Made by a program: the position numbers and the translations under genes
Notes under the pieces: generated by a model
Seen by the model: the letters and a program-made list of their open reading frames with translations, nothing else
What the model was told of the DNA's origin: nothing
Database searches by the model: none
Origin: Chaenocephalus aceratus
Lineage: Eukaryota; Chordata; Actinopteri; Perciformes; Channichthyidae
Direction: 5' to 3'
Length of the DNA stretch: 64,000 nucleotides
Assembly (NCBI GenBank): GCA_023974075.1
Contig: CM043790.1
Location: forward strand, 16,760,736-16,824,735
Shown: positions 50,236 through 60,788 of the stretch, in pieces
How the letters are laid out: each line of letters begins with the position of its first letter
Numbering within the stretch: position 1 is the first letter of the stretch

Positions 50236-50566
50236 GTCATTCCACGGTCTGTGTTCCTTGTGCTGCTCGTTGGTGTTGGATATTTTGGATTCTGCCTTGT
50301 TTTGCCACAGCTTTATATTATTTAATAAAGCTCGCTTTTCGTTATTCTGCATTTGAGTCCTACCTGCTTCACCCATTCGTAACAGAATGAACAGACCAAA
50401 TTTGGACTCAGCAGATTTCAATGTTTTGGCCCCACAGGCGGAATGTCTTGGGTATTCTCTGGAGTACATTTTTTACACCTGGAAGAACGCCTCATCTAGA
50501 CGGGGTAAAGAGGCTGCTTTGAAGGAGGCACGCCGGTAGGTTGCTCGCAAGCCCTGGCTCAGGAGT

Positions 50567-51475
50567 TTGTTGCCGGAGTGGCTACAAACCTTTTCAAGTA
50601 GCCCTGAAGAATTGGCACAAGCTTCTAACCCTTTCCTGGGATCCAACTACTGTCCTGTTGAAGGTCCACAGAGTCTCCAAAAAGCCTCTAGGAGACGCAG
50701 GGCCAGGATTCCAGCCCGTGCTCCAACAGCCATGATCCCGGCTTCAGTTCCGGTTTCCACAGCCATGGATCCATGCACCAGTACCGGCCCGCAGAGCTAT
50801 GTTTCCTTGCTCGATTACCTGGCCCACACAGCCATGGTCCAGGCCTCTGTTCCGGTTCCAGCGGCTCCAGTTCCAACCAGAGACCTTTTCTCAGAAACCC
50901 GCCTGGCGTTTGGAGGTCCACGGAGCCTCCAAAAGGTCTCTGGAAGATGCAAGGCCAGGATTCCAGCCCGTACTCCAGCGGCTCCGGCTCCAGTGCCGGT
51001 CCCAGCAGCCATGGTTCCGGCCCCAGCAGCCATGGTTCCGGCCCCAGTCCTGGTCCCAGCTGCCATAGTCCCTTCTCTAGTCCCTTCTCTAGTCCCTACT
51101 CAATTCCTTTCTCAAGTCCCTCCTCTAGTCACTTCCCTAGTCCCTTCTCCAGTCCCCCTTTTAGTCACCTCTCTAGTCCCTTCCCAAGTCCCTTCTCTAG
51201 TCCCTTCTCTAGTCCCATCTCCAGTTCCCTCTCGAGTCCCCTCTCCAGTCACCTCTCGAGTTCCATCTCTAGTTCCTACTCAAGTCCCGCCTCTAGTCAA
51301 TTCCCTAGTCCCATCTCTAGTCCCTCCTCTAGTCACTTCTCCAGTCCCCTCTCGAGTTCCCTCTCGAGGTCCCTCCTCTAGTCCCTCCTTTAGTCCCTGC
51401 TCTAGTCCCTCCTTTAGTCCCTCCTCTAGTCCCCTCTCTAGTCCCTCCTCGAGTCCCTCTCTCTCCCCTCTCTAG
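50567..51475 (+). CDS. Proline/serine-rich repeat ORF of the LTR element
   Basis: A 302-residue open frame beginning MLPEWLQTFSSSPEELAQ. Two diverged blocks share LQK(A/V)S and RARIPAR / KARIPAR phrases. From about residue 165 it is a tandem of VPSLVPSPVPS-type units encoded by a 12-15-bp TCTAGTCCC minisatellite. No Gag zinc knuckle or protease motif is visible. Other frames are also long here because the repeat lacks stops, so translation is doubtful. Confidence 0.3.
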   Translation: MLPEWLQTFSSSPEELAQASNPFLGSNYCPVEGPQSLQKASRRRRARIPARAPTAMIPASVPVSTAMDPCTSTGPQSYVSLLDYLAHTAMVQASVPVPAAPVPTRDLFSETRLAFGGPRSLQKVSGRCKARIPARTPAAPAPVPVPAAMVPAPAAMVPAPVLVPAAIVPSLVPSLVPTQFLSQVPPLVTSLVPSPVPLLVTSLVPSQVPSLVPSLVPSPVPSRVPSPVTSRVPSLVPTQVPPLVNSLVPSLVPPLVTSPVPSRVPSRGPSSSPSFSPCSSPSFSPSSSPLSSPSSSPSLSPL

Positions 51476-51600
51476 TTCCCCTCTCAAGTCCCCTCTCGAG
51501 TTCCCTCCTCTAGTCCTCTTGTTCCTCCTCTAGTCTCTCCTCTAGTCCCCTCTGGAGTTCCGTCTCTAGTTCCCCTCTCGAGTCACGTCTCAAGTCCCTA
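51070..51600 (+). repeat. TCTAGTCCC-type minisatellite
   Basis: Dozens of degenerate 12-bp and 15-bp units (CTCTAGTCCCTT, CTCGAGTTCCCT) in tandem, on plus. Confidence 0.9.
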
Positions 51601-51605
51601 CCAAA

Positions 51606-52170
51606 TGTCCTGGTCCGTTGGAGGTTCCGCTGGGGGTCCTGCCAACTCCATGTCCTTTCCCGTTGGAGGCCCCGTCGACTACTCCTCTGCCGGGGGTTCT
51701 ACCAATCGTATGTCTGTCCCGTTGGAGGTCCCGCCATCTACTCTCCTGCCGGGGGTCCTGCCAGCTTCTTGTCCTGTGCCGTTGGAGGCCCCGCCGTCTG
51801 CTCTCCTGCCGGGGGTCCTGCCAGCTCCTTGTCCCATCTCGTTGGAGGTCCCACCGACTGCTCTTCTGCCGGGGGTCCTGCCAGCTCCTTGTCCTGTCCC
51901 GTTGGAGGTCCCGCCGACTACTCTCCTGCCGGGGGTCCTGCCAACCCTATGTCGTGTGCCGTTGGAGGTCCCGCCGACTGCTCTCCTGCCGGTGGTCCTG
52001 CCAATCCTATGTCCTGTTCCTCTGGGGGTCCCGCCGACAACTCTTCTGCCGGGGGTCCTGCCAACCCCTTGTCCTGTTCCGTTGGAGGCCCCACCATCAC
52101 CTGTCTCACCGGGGGTCCTGCCAACTACTGGTCCTCTTCCGTGGGGGATCCTGCCGAAGCCTGTCCCACT
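51606..52170 (+). repeat. 60-bp tandem repeat, about nine units
   Basis: A period of exactly 60 bp, each unit beginning near CCGTTGGAGGTCCCGCCGAC and containing CTGCCGGGGGTCCTGCCA. It encodes a 20-residue unit in every frame. Confidence 0.95.
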
Positions 52171-52224
52171 GGCTCCGGTTCCTGTTCGGCCGATACCGGG
52201 TCCTGCCCGGCCTCCGGAGCTGTC

Positions 52225-52640
52225 TGGTCTTCGCCCTCGAGCCCGGCCCCCTGAGAGCCTGGCCCCCTGAGAGCCGCGGTCTTCTCCCTCGAGCCCGGCC
52301 CCCTGACAACCGCGGTCTTCTCCCTCGAGCCCGGCCCCCTGAGTGCCGCGGTCTTCGTCCTCGGGCCCGGCCCACTGACTCTTCCTGCCGCTGCTTTTGC
52401 CCTCATGCTCGGCCCCCTGAGTTTGCCCGCTGTGGCCTTCACCCCTTTTTGAACTTTGCCTTGCCCCCAGGCCGTCCACCCGAGACCCCCTCCTTGGTCT
52501 CTGCCTTGCCCCCGGGCCTTCCGCCCGAGACCCCGTCCTTGGTCTCTGCCTTGCTCCCGGGCCTTCCGCCCGAGACCCCCTCCTTGGTTTCTGCCTTTCC
52601 CCCGGGCCGTCCGTCCGAGACCCGTCCTCCAGACCCCCTC
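52225..52640 (+). repeat. Two further GC-rich tandem arrays
   Basis: Units around CTCGAGCCCGGCCCCCTGA (52225-52430), then units around GAGACCCCCTCCTTGGTCTC of about 51 bp (52455-52625). Confidence 0.85.
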
Positions 52641-52750
52641 CACCCACCCTTTCTTGGCCCTAGTTATGTGTCCTCCCTCCGGTCCCCCTCCACCCACCCT
52701 GCTGGACCTTTTTTTGGGACGTCTGGGATCCGTCCCTTGAGGGGGGGTTC

Positions 52751-53175
52751 TGTCACGATTCTCATGTTATGTCACGTTTGTAGTTTTGTCTGTGTTGGTG
52801 TTTTTCTTGTCTTTGGGTTTCCTGTTTTATTGTGTAAAGTGTTCACCCCCGTTTCCTGTCTGTCTGCTTTCTGTCTGTTTCCCTCCCTGATTACCCGATT
52901 GTGTTCACCTGTTGTCCTTGTGTTTCTCCTCCCCTGCCCAGCTGTGTCTTGTTCTGTGATTACCCTTCTGTGTATTTAGTCTAGTATTCCCCTGTGTTCC
53001 ATGTCGGTTCATTGTTTCCCCTCCATGTCATTCCACGGTCTGTGTTCCTTGTGCTGCTCGTTGGTGTTGGATATTTTGGATTCTGCCTTGTTTTGCCACA
53101 GCTTTATATTATTTAATAAAGCTCGCTTTTCGTTATTCTGCATTTGAGTCCTACCTGCTTCACCCATTCGTAACA
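52751..53175 (+). repeat. 3' LTR (intact)
   Basis: TGTCACGATTCTCATG to CATTCGTAACA. A TATA-like TGTATTTAG at about 52971 and AATAAA at about 53116 fit LTR promoter and poly(A) functions. Confidence 0.85.
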
Positions 53176-53392
53176 GACTTGCAATTATTTGCCCCCCAGA
53201 CTTCTGCTTTCAGACGTAGTTAATTATGAAGTTATTACCCTATCAGATAATAATCCAATGCAGAGGCAATAATGTAATATAATACATTATTTTATATATA
53301 TATTTATATAAAAGTTATAACCGGCCCTTTGAGTGCAGCCATAATGCTTATGTGGCCCGCGATTAAATTGAGTTTGACACCCTGGTCTAGGG

Positions 53393-54277
53393 GATATGGG
53401 TCAGGTCATGTCCTCTGCCTGCTGTATGAATGACATCTAAGGTCACCCAAGGTCTGAACTTCAGAAGGGGGGCTGGGTGCCAAGTTCCGGGGCGATGGGC
53501 AAGTTCCTGTTTAGCTTCTTTGTCTTATCAAGTTCCCCAATTCTTATCCTCCATGTGTTGCTGACAAGTTTCCCCACTTCCCCTTTCTGCTGAGTGGGCC
53601 CCGGTTCGATCCATTAGTGATTGACAGTTTCAGTTCCTTTGGAAAGCTTATCTCTCCTGCCAGGGCCCCTCCCCATAAGTGATGAAATGTTGTTGAACTG
53701 ACACAAATGCTAACCTGTATACATCTTTCACTCGGCGCGCACTCTCTCAGGATACTTTGTGTTCTGTGAGACCTGTGTCTTTGAGGCCTCAAATAAATAA
53801 CCAGATCCAAGACGACTCTGTCTGTTTCACCATTTATTGTTTGATACTTCTGACTTGTGAATCTCCACAGTATTAGGCCTAAGATTTCCATAACAATGGA
53901 CACAGCAACTTGTACACTGGTGTTATTAGACTTGGCTACAGACTTAGGGCAGCTGTAATTGATTGCAGTTGCCACTGCTAGTGAGATGCTAAGGTTAGTA
54001 TGAAGGAGTATGAAGGAGGTCCTTGATATATTTCCATTAGGCAAAGGACTTATATTTGCCCCATGCCTTCAGCAGCAGCAGGCCATTCACTTTGATTTGA
54101 TCCAGTTATGAAATGTCATCATTTCGACAATAAAGAAATGCAACATAAACGTTATCTTGCATGTTTTATCGAACCATCTCCGTTTCTAACTTTCAATATT
54201 TAAAAAGAGATCTCTCTCTCATCTGTGTGCGGGGGCGGGGCCTCACAGACATGCTGCTGCGCTGTGCACACAGTTCT
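53393..54277. other. Unclassified, possibly LTR-containing
   Basis: 53750-53880 has CAAATAAATAACC and ends near GAATCTCCACA, resembling an LTR 3' end, but no matched flanks were found. No gene was recognised. Confidence 0.3.
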
Positions 54278-54345
54278 GAAATATTACTTTTATTACTAAG
54301 AGTTCATACTTATTATACCTGTGTCACCTTTCACACTATAGCTGT

Positions 54346-54742
54346 TGTAGAGGCTAAGCCAACGCTTTAAGCCTCTGAGGATCCGCTTGGTGGGTGTAAT
54401 TGACGCACACAAGTTTTCTGCCGAATAAAGGTCAGAAACAAAGTTTCCAGTTTGAAACAGTCCATTTATTTCCATTTTACTGGTTTCCATTTACTTGCTT
54501 CTTTCCATATTCACCACACGATATTACTGTTTACACAATACCTTTGCTTTGCTTGTAATCCCGTGTTTGTGTTTGTGTGTGTGTGTTCTCCGTGTGTGTT
54601 CTCCGTGTGTGTGCTCCTTGTGTGTGTGTTCCGTGTGTGCTCCTTGTGTGTGTGTTCAACAACTGTATGGGCCTTCCGGCGGAACCTCTCCCCAACACAC
54701 ATAGGTTCCTACCTTTATACCCACAGTTAATTGGCTCCTACA
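54346..54742 (+). mobile_element. Solo LTR
   Basis: 397 bp from TGTAGAGGCT to GCTCCTACA, flanked by GCTGT at 54341-54345 and 54743-54747. Copy A at 14810-14830 shows the uninterrupted site. It contains GAATAAAGG (polyadenylation-like) and a TG-rich minisatellite (54566-54658). No internal region remains. Confidence 0.88.
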
Positions 54743-55466
54743 GCTGTGATCATGAGCTATGGGCTTTGTAGATACAGGTCCCGGGGTGAATCGTGGTGCA
54801 GGGGCCCTTCTCTTTTTGACCACAGGGCGATGCACGAAGATGGTGGGTATAGCCTCTGCTCTCAGCCTAGTCTTGCCCTTTTTTCTCTTGACAAACTGGT
54901 CTGCATCAACATGTGCCTGCGGAGTGACTTGAGGTTACTTCACACACAGAACAACTCAGTTTTGTCTGCCCACATACATATTCCATAGTGGTTGAATACA
55001 CAGTATTAGGAAACACTTTATACTTACTGGACATGTTATACTCATTACATACTGTATATAAAATATGACCAAGAATGTGAGACAACTTTATAGAAATTCA
55101 TATTACATCTGTTACTGATGCCATTTGTCATACTTTGTTAAACTCACAAATAATAAAGTTCCATAACTTCAGTTGGGAACAGAGACCACACCTTATCTCC
55201 CCAAGGCAATTTCCCATCCAACAGGTGTGCTGTGTGTGTATAACCCTTTCTCCTGTCTGTTACTCCCTCTTTCAGCACAATAACCAGAGGGGGGTTCAAT
55301 GGAGCCTGAATACCTGCACTGAGACCCTCACCCTGCACCCTGAGTCTCAACTCTCAGTGTTTTTCAAGCCTTTCCCTGTTTTTTTGTATTAAACAAAACA
55401 TTAAGCTTTCCCATGTGGTTTTCGTTTGGTGAAAAAGTGCAAATGCAGTGTTTGTATATAATTACA

Positions 55467-55615
55467 TCACATATTTTTTTGCTGTTGGTCGTGAAATTGC
55501 TCCTGCTGACTTGAGCCAGCCATTTTTTCCTCCGCTCTGTGTCAGTGGGGAAGCCGTACATTCGTACTCCTTTCTCTGAGCGATTGGAGCATCCCCAGGC
55601 AGCACAGCAAACCAT
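55467..55615 (-). pseudogene. THAP-domain fragment in copy C
   Basis: Same frame as at 48848-48700, starting MVCCAAWGC at 55615. See copy B for motifs. Confidence 0.65.
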
Positions 55616-56924
55616 GGTGGCGACTAGGAGGCAGCACAGCAAACCAGGACAACACGGAGGAAAAGGCACCGACAAACTGCATGATATGCTCTTCAATGTG
55701 TATTGAACTCCATGTATTTGCAATGGATGTTCCTAAAGCAACACATTTAACATCATCATCATCATCATCATCATCATCATGCTGCAGCTGCTGCTAGTCC
55801 TTTGATGGTCACCTGTCGGTCTCCTGTCCTTTCTGAAAGCCATAAAGATGACATTAGTCATTTAGATAACTTGTGTCCTCAGTTACCGTGGGATTACTGA
55901 AACTACCATGAATTTAAGAAAATGGTAGAAATGAATCTAATCTGAATTTTAAAGCATTACTTTAGATCCCCTCCCTCTAAATGTATCAATAAACATTAGA
56001 AAGTGATGCTCCTGACTACCATACAAGATAATATTGGTTTGAAAGAATTCAAAGCTATAAATGCAGCAACAGGCTCTTTAACCAAGGCACTGTTAGCCTA
56101 ACATGTAAACTAGTTGTTCACACTAATCCTAATATTATTACTTAATATTAGCAAATTCTATTTTATTTTTTAAAACATATTGATGTAAATACATACACAT
56201 ATCGATTTGTTGTATAAATATTGCAAATCAAAACCTTTATTCACTAATGATTAACAAAAATCGTAGTTCTATCTCCTGTTCAATGCATTCACATTGCCCG
56301 CCATGAACTTCCGGGGAACGATCCTCGTCTACATGAACCACGTGAAGATAACCGTTTTTGGACTTCCGTTGTCGTAACTCTTCTATTATATGGCTCTGGG
56401 TTTAGCTAATGTATTTATCATTATACACGAGAGGGTTACAAAACGAAAATAAATCTGTAGCCCCTTCATGCTACACACACATAGCTAGCTACCAGTTGAT
56501 GTGAGCACATGTATTTATCACTATGTAATCTGTTGCAACACGTCAGCTAGCTGGGCTTATTTGAATCCTAAATCACAGGTTACCTACTCTAGCCACATCA
56601 AAACCCCAGAACATGAACCTGATTGAGGCTTTGAACCAATGAACACTTTTTATTGTCCTCCCTACTCTGAGATCGTGAGGCTTTTCATGCTTTCTCATGG
56701 ACCTGTAACAGCTAGCCCTGATGCTCACTCTCCCTGAAGGTAGATCTTTGTTTGAAACTGTGGGGAATTGGATATCATTCATGTTATCCAAAAAAACGTA
56801 ATAGTACATCATTAAAACGCTTTAAACTGTATCAAGACTGTCAAGTTGTCAAAGTTAGCCAGTAACTACAGCTTTGTTTGTCACTTTCCTTCATAATTGT
56901 CGATGTAACTGGATATGTAGCTAC

Positions 56925-57977
56925 TAGTGTTAATTTCGTCAGCTATTTTTTAATTTAGTTTTAGTCTTAGTCCTGTGTTAAATTTCCTTTTTAGTTTTAG
57001 TCATATTTAGTCACCTTCATCCTGTTTTTATTTAGTCAAGTTTTAGTCGACTAAAAGTCTGAGCATTTTAGTCTTATTTTAGTCAAAGAAAACTGTTGAG
57101 TCTTTTTTAGTCATCAGATTATATAGAACATTTCAGTCAAACTAGTCTAGCCAAAACCAATAATTTGTCATTTTAGTATAAATAAATATGATTATCTTGT
57201 CCTTATTTGATGAAAAACACAGGTTGAATGATTAAGAAGCTTTTCAGAGTGTATCTGGTCAGGTTTGTGGTGTTTTTACCAGCTGTGTTATGGCCACATT
57301 GCTTCCCTTCTGATAAAACAATGCATTCGCTTTTTTTCTCCGCCTCATTGTAGCGAAAATGGGCCCAAATATCACATCGTTTCTTTCTCCCAAGCAGTGG
57401 TGGCTTTAGACTTTTTCGTTGTCAGTCATTTTGACGGACAGGATTGTAACATTTCCGTCATAATCCATTATCCGTCGAGTGCACAATGTATCACTCACTC
57501 GCGCTATCGAGGGGGTATTCGGTTAACACGACCACTGCTCCCAAGCCCTGTTGTTGCCATTTTATTTTCTGTTAAATAAGGTTAGTTAGACAATGAGTTA
57601 GACCCGAGTCTTCCTGACAGTTCACAGTGTGCCGCTGCCCGGTGTAATTCAAATGTACCGCCTGCTGTTCTGCCGCAGCACCGGAAATGGAACTGCTGGG
57701 AGAAAAACTGACTATCAGAGATTTAACGTTATCTTTGATAATATTTCGTCTCCTCATTTTTCGTCAACGAAAGTAAAGAGAGATTTTGTCATAGTTTTTT
57801 ATTTAAAACTACATTTTCGTCTCGTCACTTTTCGTCAACGATATTGCATGATGATTTCGTTACAGTTATTGTTTACTGCCGTCGGTGCCGTCTCGTCATC
57901 GTCTCGTTTTCGTCATGGAAAAAAAGGTCGTTGACGAACATATTTCGTCATAGTTTTAGTCAACGAAATTAACACTA
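56925..57977 (+). mobile_element. hAT element, TAGTGTTAATTTCGT ends
   Basis: Inverted ends TAGTGTTAATTTCGT with a perfect 8-bp duplication GTAGCTAC at 56917-56924 and 57978-57985. 1053 bp, rich in TTTAGTC and TTTCGTC phrases, no transposase. Only its first 75-80 bp appear in copy B. Confidence 0.92.
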
Positions 57978-58088
57978 GTAGCTACATCTTGAACCCTTTT
58001 TCTCTTTTGCTCCTCGGGGCTGAGCCTGCCTGCAGAGTGGAGTGCTCATTGTCATGCTGTCTGCTTAAAATCTAGTTCCTCAATTGAT

Positions 58089-59141
58089 TCCAGTCAGCCG
58101 AGTATCTCTGAGTGTGAAGACCTTTCCGGTGTTCCCAAGGATTACTGGGACCTTAAAGAGGCCTTTAACAAAGTTCGGGCCACCTCACTCCCGCCTCATC
58201 GTGCTAATGACTGTCCAATTGACCTGTTACCTGGTACTTCTCCTCCTAGAGGTCGACCTTTTTCTTTATCGGCTCCTGAAACTAAGTCAATGGAGAAGTA
58301 TATCAATGACTCTTTGGATGCAGGGCTTATCCGGCCTTCATCATCTCCTGCTGGTGCAGGTTTTTTCTTCATGGGTAAGAAGGATAAGACTCTGCGCCCA
58401 TGCATTGACTACAGAGGACTCAATAACATCACTGTCAAGAACAGGTACCCCCTTTCACTTGTTTCCTCTGCATTTGAACTGTTACAAGGCGCTACTATTT
58501 TTACCAAGCTGGACCTACGTAATGCGTACCATTTGGTGAGAATCAGGGAGGGGGACGAGTGGAAGACGGGATTTAACACTCCTAGTGGACATTATGAGTA
58601 TTTAGTCATGCCTTTTGGACTCACCAATGCACCTGCAGTTTTCCAGGGGTTGGTGAATGATGTTCTGCGGGATCTTCTCAATATCTGTGTTTTTGTATAC
58701 CTGGATGACATTTTGATTTTTTCCAAGTCTAAACAGGAGCATGTGGTCCATGTTCGCCTAGTCCTCCAGAGGCTCTTGGAGAACCACCTCTTTGTCAAGG
58801 CAGAGAAGTGTGTGTTCCACACCACAGAAGTCCCTTTCCTGGGATTTGTGGTCTCCACCGGAAACATCAAGATGGATCCTGAAAAGACCAAGGCGGTCAC
58901 TGACTGGCCACGCCCTTCAACACGCAAGGAGCTCCAACGCTTTCTGGGTTTTGCCAACTTCTACCGGAGGTTTATTCGAAACTACAGTTTGGTGGCAACC
59001 CCTCTCACAGCTCTCACCTCTCAGAACATTCCCTTCCGGTGGTCCTCGGTGGCCGAAGGGGCTTTTGGTGAGTTAAAGTCACGCTTCACCTCTGCTCCCA
59101 TTTTGATTTTTCCAGACTCTACTCGGCAGTTTACTGTAGAG
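58089..59141 (+). pseudogene. Gypsy reverse transcriptase
   Basis: A continuous frame of about 350 codons. Landmarks: [14 protein letters not shown] near the start, [39 protein letters not shown], and the catalytic YLDD at 58698-58709, then the connection region ([13 protein letters not shown]). The domain is intact up to 59141, where the hAT insertion cuts it just before RNase H. It would copy element RNA into DNA. Confidence 0.88.
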
Positions 59142-60453
59142 CAGGGGTAGCCAACACGGTGCCCGCGGGCACTTAGTCGCCCGCAGGGGCAACGTGAGTC
59201 GCCCGCCGGGCATGTTCTAAAAATAGCTCGCCAAGCAAATCCAAAATGTATATAAAATCACAAAACAAAAAAGGAAATGTAATTAAAAGAATCTACCCTA
59301 TGCATAAACGAAACCTAAATATAGCGAACTCTATCTACTTACTACAACTCTATAACACCCCTCCCCCCCCCCACAATAAATATCGACCAATCACGTTCTT
59401 GCTTGATTTGCGGGACCAGCGTTGCAGTCCGGAAGAAAACCAATTTGGCACCTCCCCGCTGATTTTCCTTCTGGCAGAATCTACACTACACATCAGCCCC
59501 ATTGAACAGCCTATCATGCCAGCCCTATACTGCACATGAGGGGCAGAGTTTACTCTGTGTGTTGTAACTTATACTATTTATTGCACTTGACGCACACACG
59601 CATGGCGTAATTTCCACTGGGACATGTCCCCCGCACTTTTCGAAATCACCTTTGTGTCCCCACTTTACAAATATGTTTTTTTTTTTTTTTTAACGCAATC
59701 CGTCATCCGCCACGGAGGAGCACACAGGCCTTTGTGAGCGAGCGAGACAGAGAGAGAGAGTGAGCGAGCTAGGGAGGGAGGGAGAGAGAGAGACAGAGAG
59801 ACGGAGAGAGAGACGGAGAGAAAGAGAGCTAGGGAGAGCACACCTTTATCTATTTAATATAAATAACGTAAGAAATTATTCAATGTGTACTATAGGACAG
59901 TAAAAAAAACAGTTTAAAAGGGGAGTGGTAGTAAAATATGCATAAAGAAAAGAAAGAATGCTAATAGGTAAACATAAGATAAGAATAAAACAAGTTTTAA
60001 ATGATTGTTATTGGTTGTGATCATATTCTAAAGATGGTATGGATTATTGAAAATACAGCTCCCTTTCATCTGAGTGTTTGAGAGCTGTATCCATCAATTC
60101 ATGTTGTGCTCAAAGTGCACCAGAATGATGCATTTCACTTCACCATTTCAAAAACAAAAATCTTCCATGCATGCTCATGAGGCGGTGAGGACCCCCCTAG
60201 AGGAGGTGAGATCCACCCCCAAAATAAAGCAGGTTAAATTAATTAAAATTGCAAACATTTTCTTTTAGTAAACACTGCAACGGGTCCCACAGACCCAAAC
60301 AGCACACAAAGGTTAAAGTTCAGCATATAATAATGTTAAAATGTGCTAAATATATACACTGCAAAAACCAAAAAAAAGAGGAGTAAAAGTAGCCCTCGAC
60401 TTGTTTTATTTTTTGAAAGTAGCCCTCACCCTAAAAAAGGTTGGTGACCCCTG
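59142..60453 (+). mobile_element. hAT element inside the gypsy pol frame
   Basis: Ends CAGGGGTAGCCAAC and the inverse of CAGGGGTCACCAAC, with a perfect 8-bp duplication CTGTAGAG at 59134-59141 and 60454-60461. 1312 bp, non-coding, with a purine-rich microsatellite (59745-59835). The pol frame was open across the site before insertion. Confidence 0.92.
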
Positions 60454-60461
60454 CTGTAGAG

Positions 60462-60788
60462 GTAGATGCGTCGGACACTGGAGTTGGGGCAGTTCTTTCT
60501 CAACGGTCGGCCGAGGATCAGAAGATGCACGCGTGTGCCTTCTTCTCCCGGAAGCTGTCTCCAGCAGAAAGAAATTACGACATTGGAAATCGAGAACTGT
60601 TGGCAGTGAAACTTGCCCTGGAAGAATGGAGACACTGGTTGGAGGGAGCAGAGCAGCCTTTTGTGGTCTGGACGGATCACAAAAATGTGGAGTACATCCG
60701 TTCAGCTAAGCGGCTGAACTCTCGTCAAGCCAGGTGGGCTCTGTTTTTCACACGCTTGATTTTCTCTTTCATACAGACCTGGTTCTAA
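60462..60788 (+). pseudogene. Gypsy RNase H
   Basis: Starts [14 protein letters not shown], then [21 protein letters not shown] and [10 protein letters not shown], covering the D, E and D catalytic positions. The frame breaks near 60765-60788 before the domain end, by a frameshift. Confidence 0.85.

Larger units (their letters stand above)
50385..52750 (+). other. Internal region of the LTR element
   Basis: Directly after the LTR comes GAATGAACAGACC. Its AATGAAC is complementary to GTTCATT at 53007-53013 in the LTR, which would fit the self-priming used by Tf1/sushi elements. A gag-like start (codons around GACTCAGCAGATTTC, about 50405) lacks a clean ATG at the expected place and hits a stop near 50536. 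The rest is repeat-built. Confidence 0.5.
48032..53175 (+). mobile_element. Young non-autonomous LTR retrotransposon with patched 5' LTR
   Basis: Flanked by the 5-bp duplication GACTT (48027-48031 and 53176-53180). The 5' LTR pieces are 48032-48117 and 50236-50384; the intact 3' LTR is 52751-53175 (425 bp, TGTCACG...TAACA). The shared 3' LTR portions (149 bp) read identically, so the insertion is recent. A purine tract (GAGGGGGGG) precedes the 3' LTR. There is no protease, reverse transcriptase or integrase. The internal region is mostly minisatellite. Layout and purine tract resemble Tf1/sushi chromoviruses. Confidence 0.88.
47713..53384 (+). mobile_element. hAT MITE (CAGGGGTGTCAAACTCA ends) split by an LTR element
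   Basis: Left end CAGGGGTGTCAAACTCAAGG at 47713; right end the inverse of CAGGGTGTCAAACTCAA at 53384. It is flanked by a perfect 8-bp duplication GTCTAGGG at 47705-47712 and 53385-53392. Element sequence is 47713-48031 plus 53181-53384 (about 0.52 kb). The middle is a later LTR insertion. Confidence 0.92.
54278..56398 (+). mobile_element. P-type element copy C (donor of the patch)
   Basis: Matches copy A from about 14763 to its right inverted end (56370-56398, TGTCGTAACTCTTCTATTAT then ATGGCTCTG). The left 1.1 kb of the family and its left end are missing. It is interrupted by a solo LTR (54346-54742) that copy A lacks, and carries the same THAP fragment as copy B. Confidence 0.75.

Noticed and set aside
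51606..52170. Regular 60-bp period suggesting a CRISPR array
   Set aside because: Whole units repeat with no unique spacers; eukaryotic minisatellite in an LTR element.
51679..52647. 322-residue minus-strand open frame and other long frames in the LTR interior
   Set aside because: They arise from GC-rich tandem arrays without stops; no motif and no codon bias separate them from the other frames.
53755..53885. Second solo LTR
   Set aside because: LTR-like 3' features but no TG start with matching flanks; left as unclassified.
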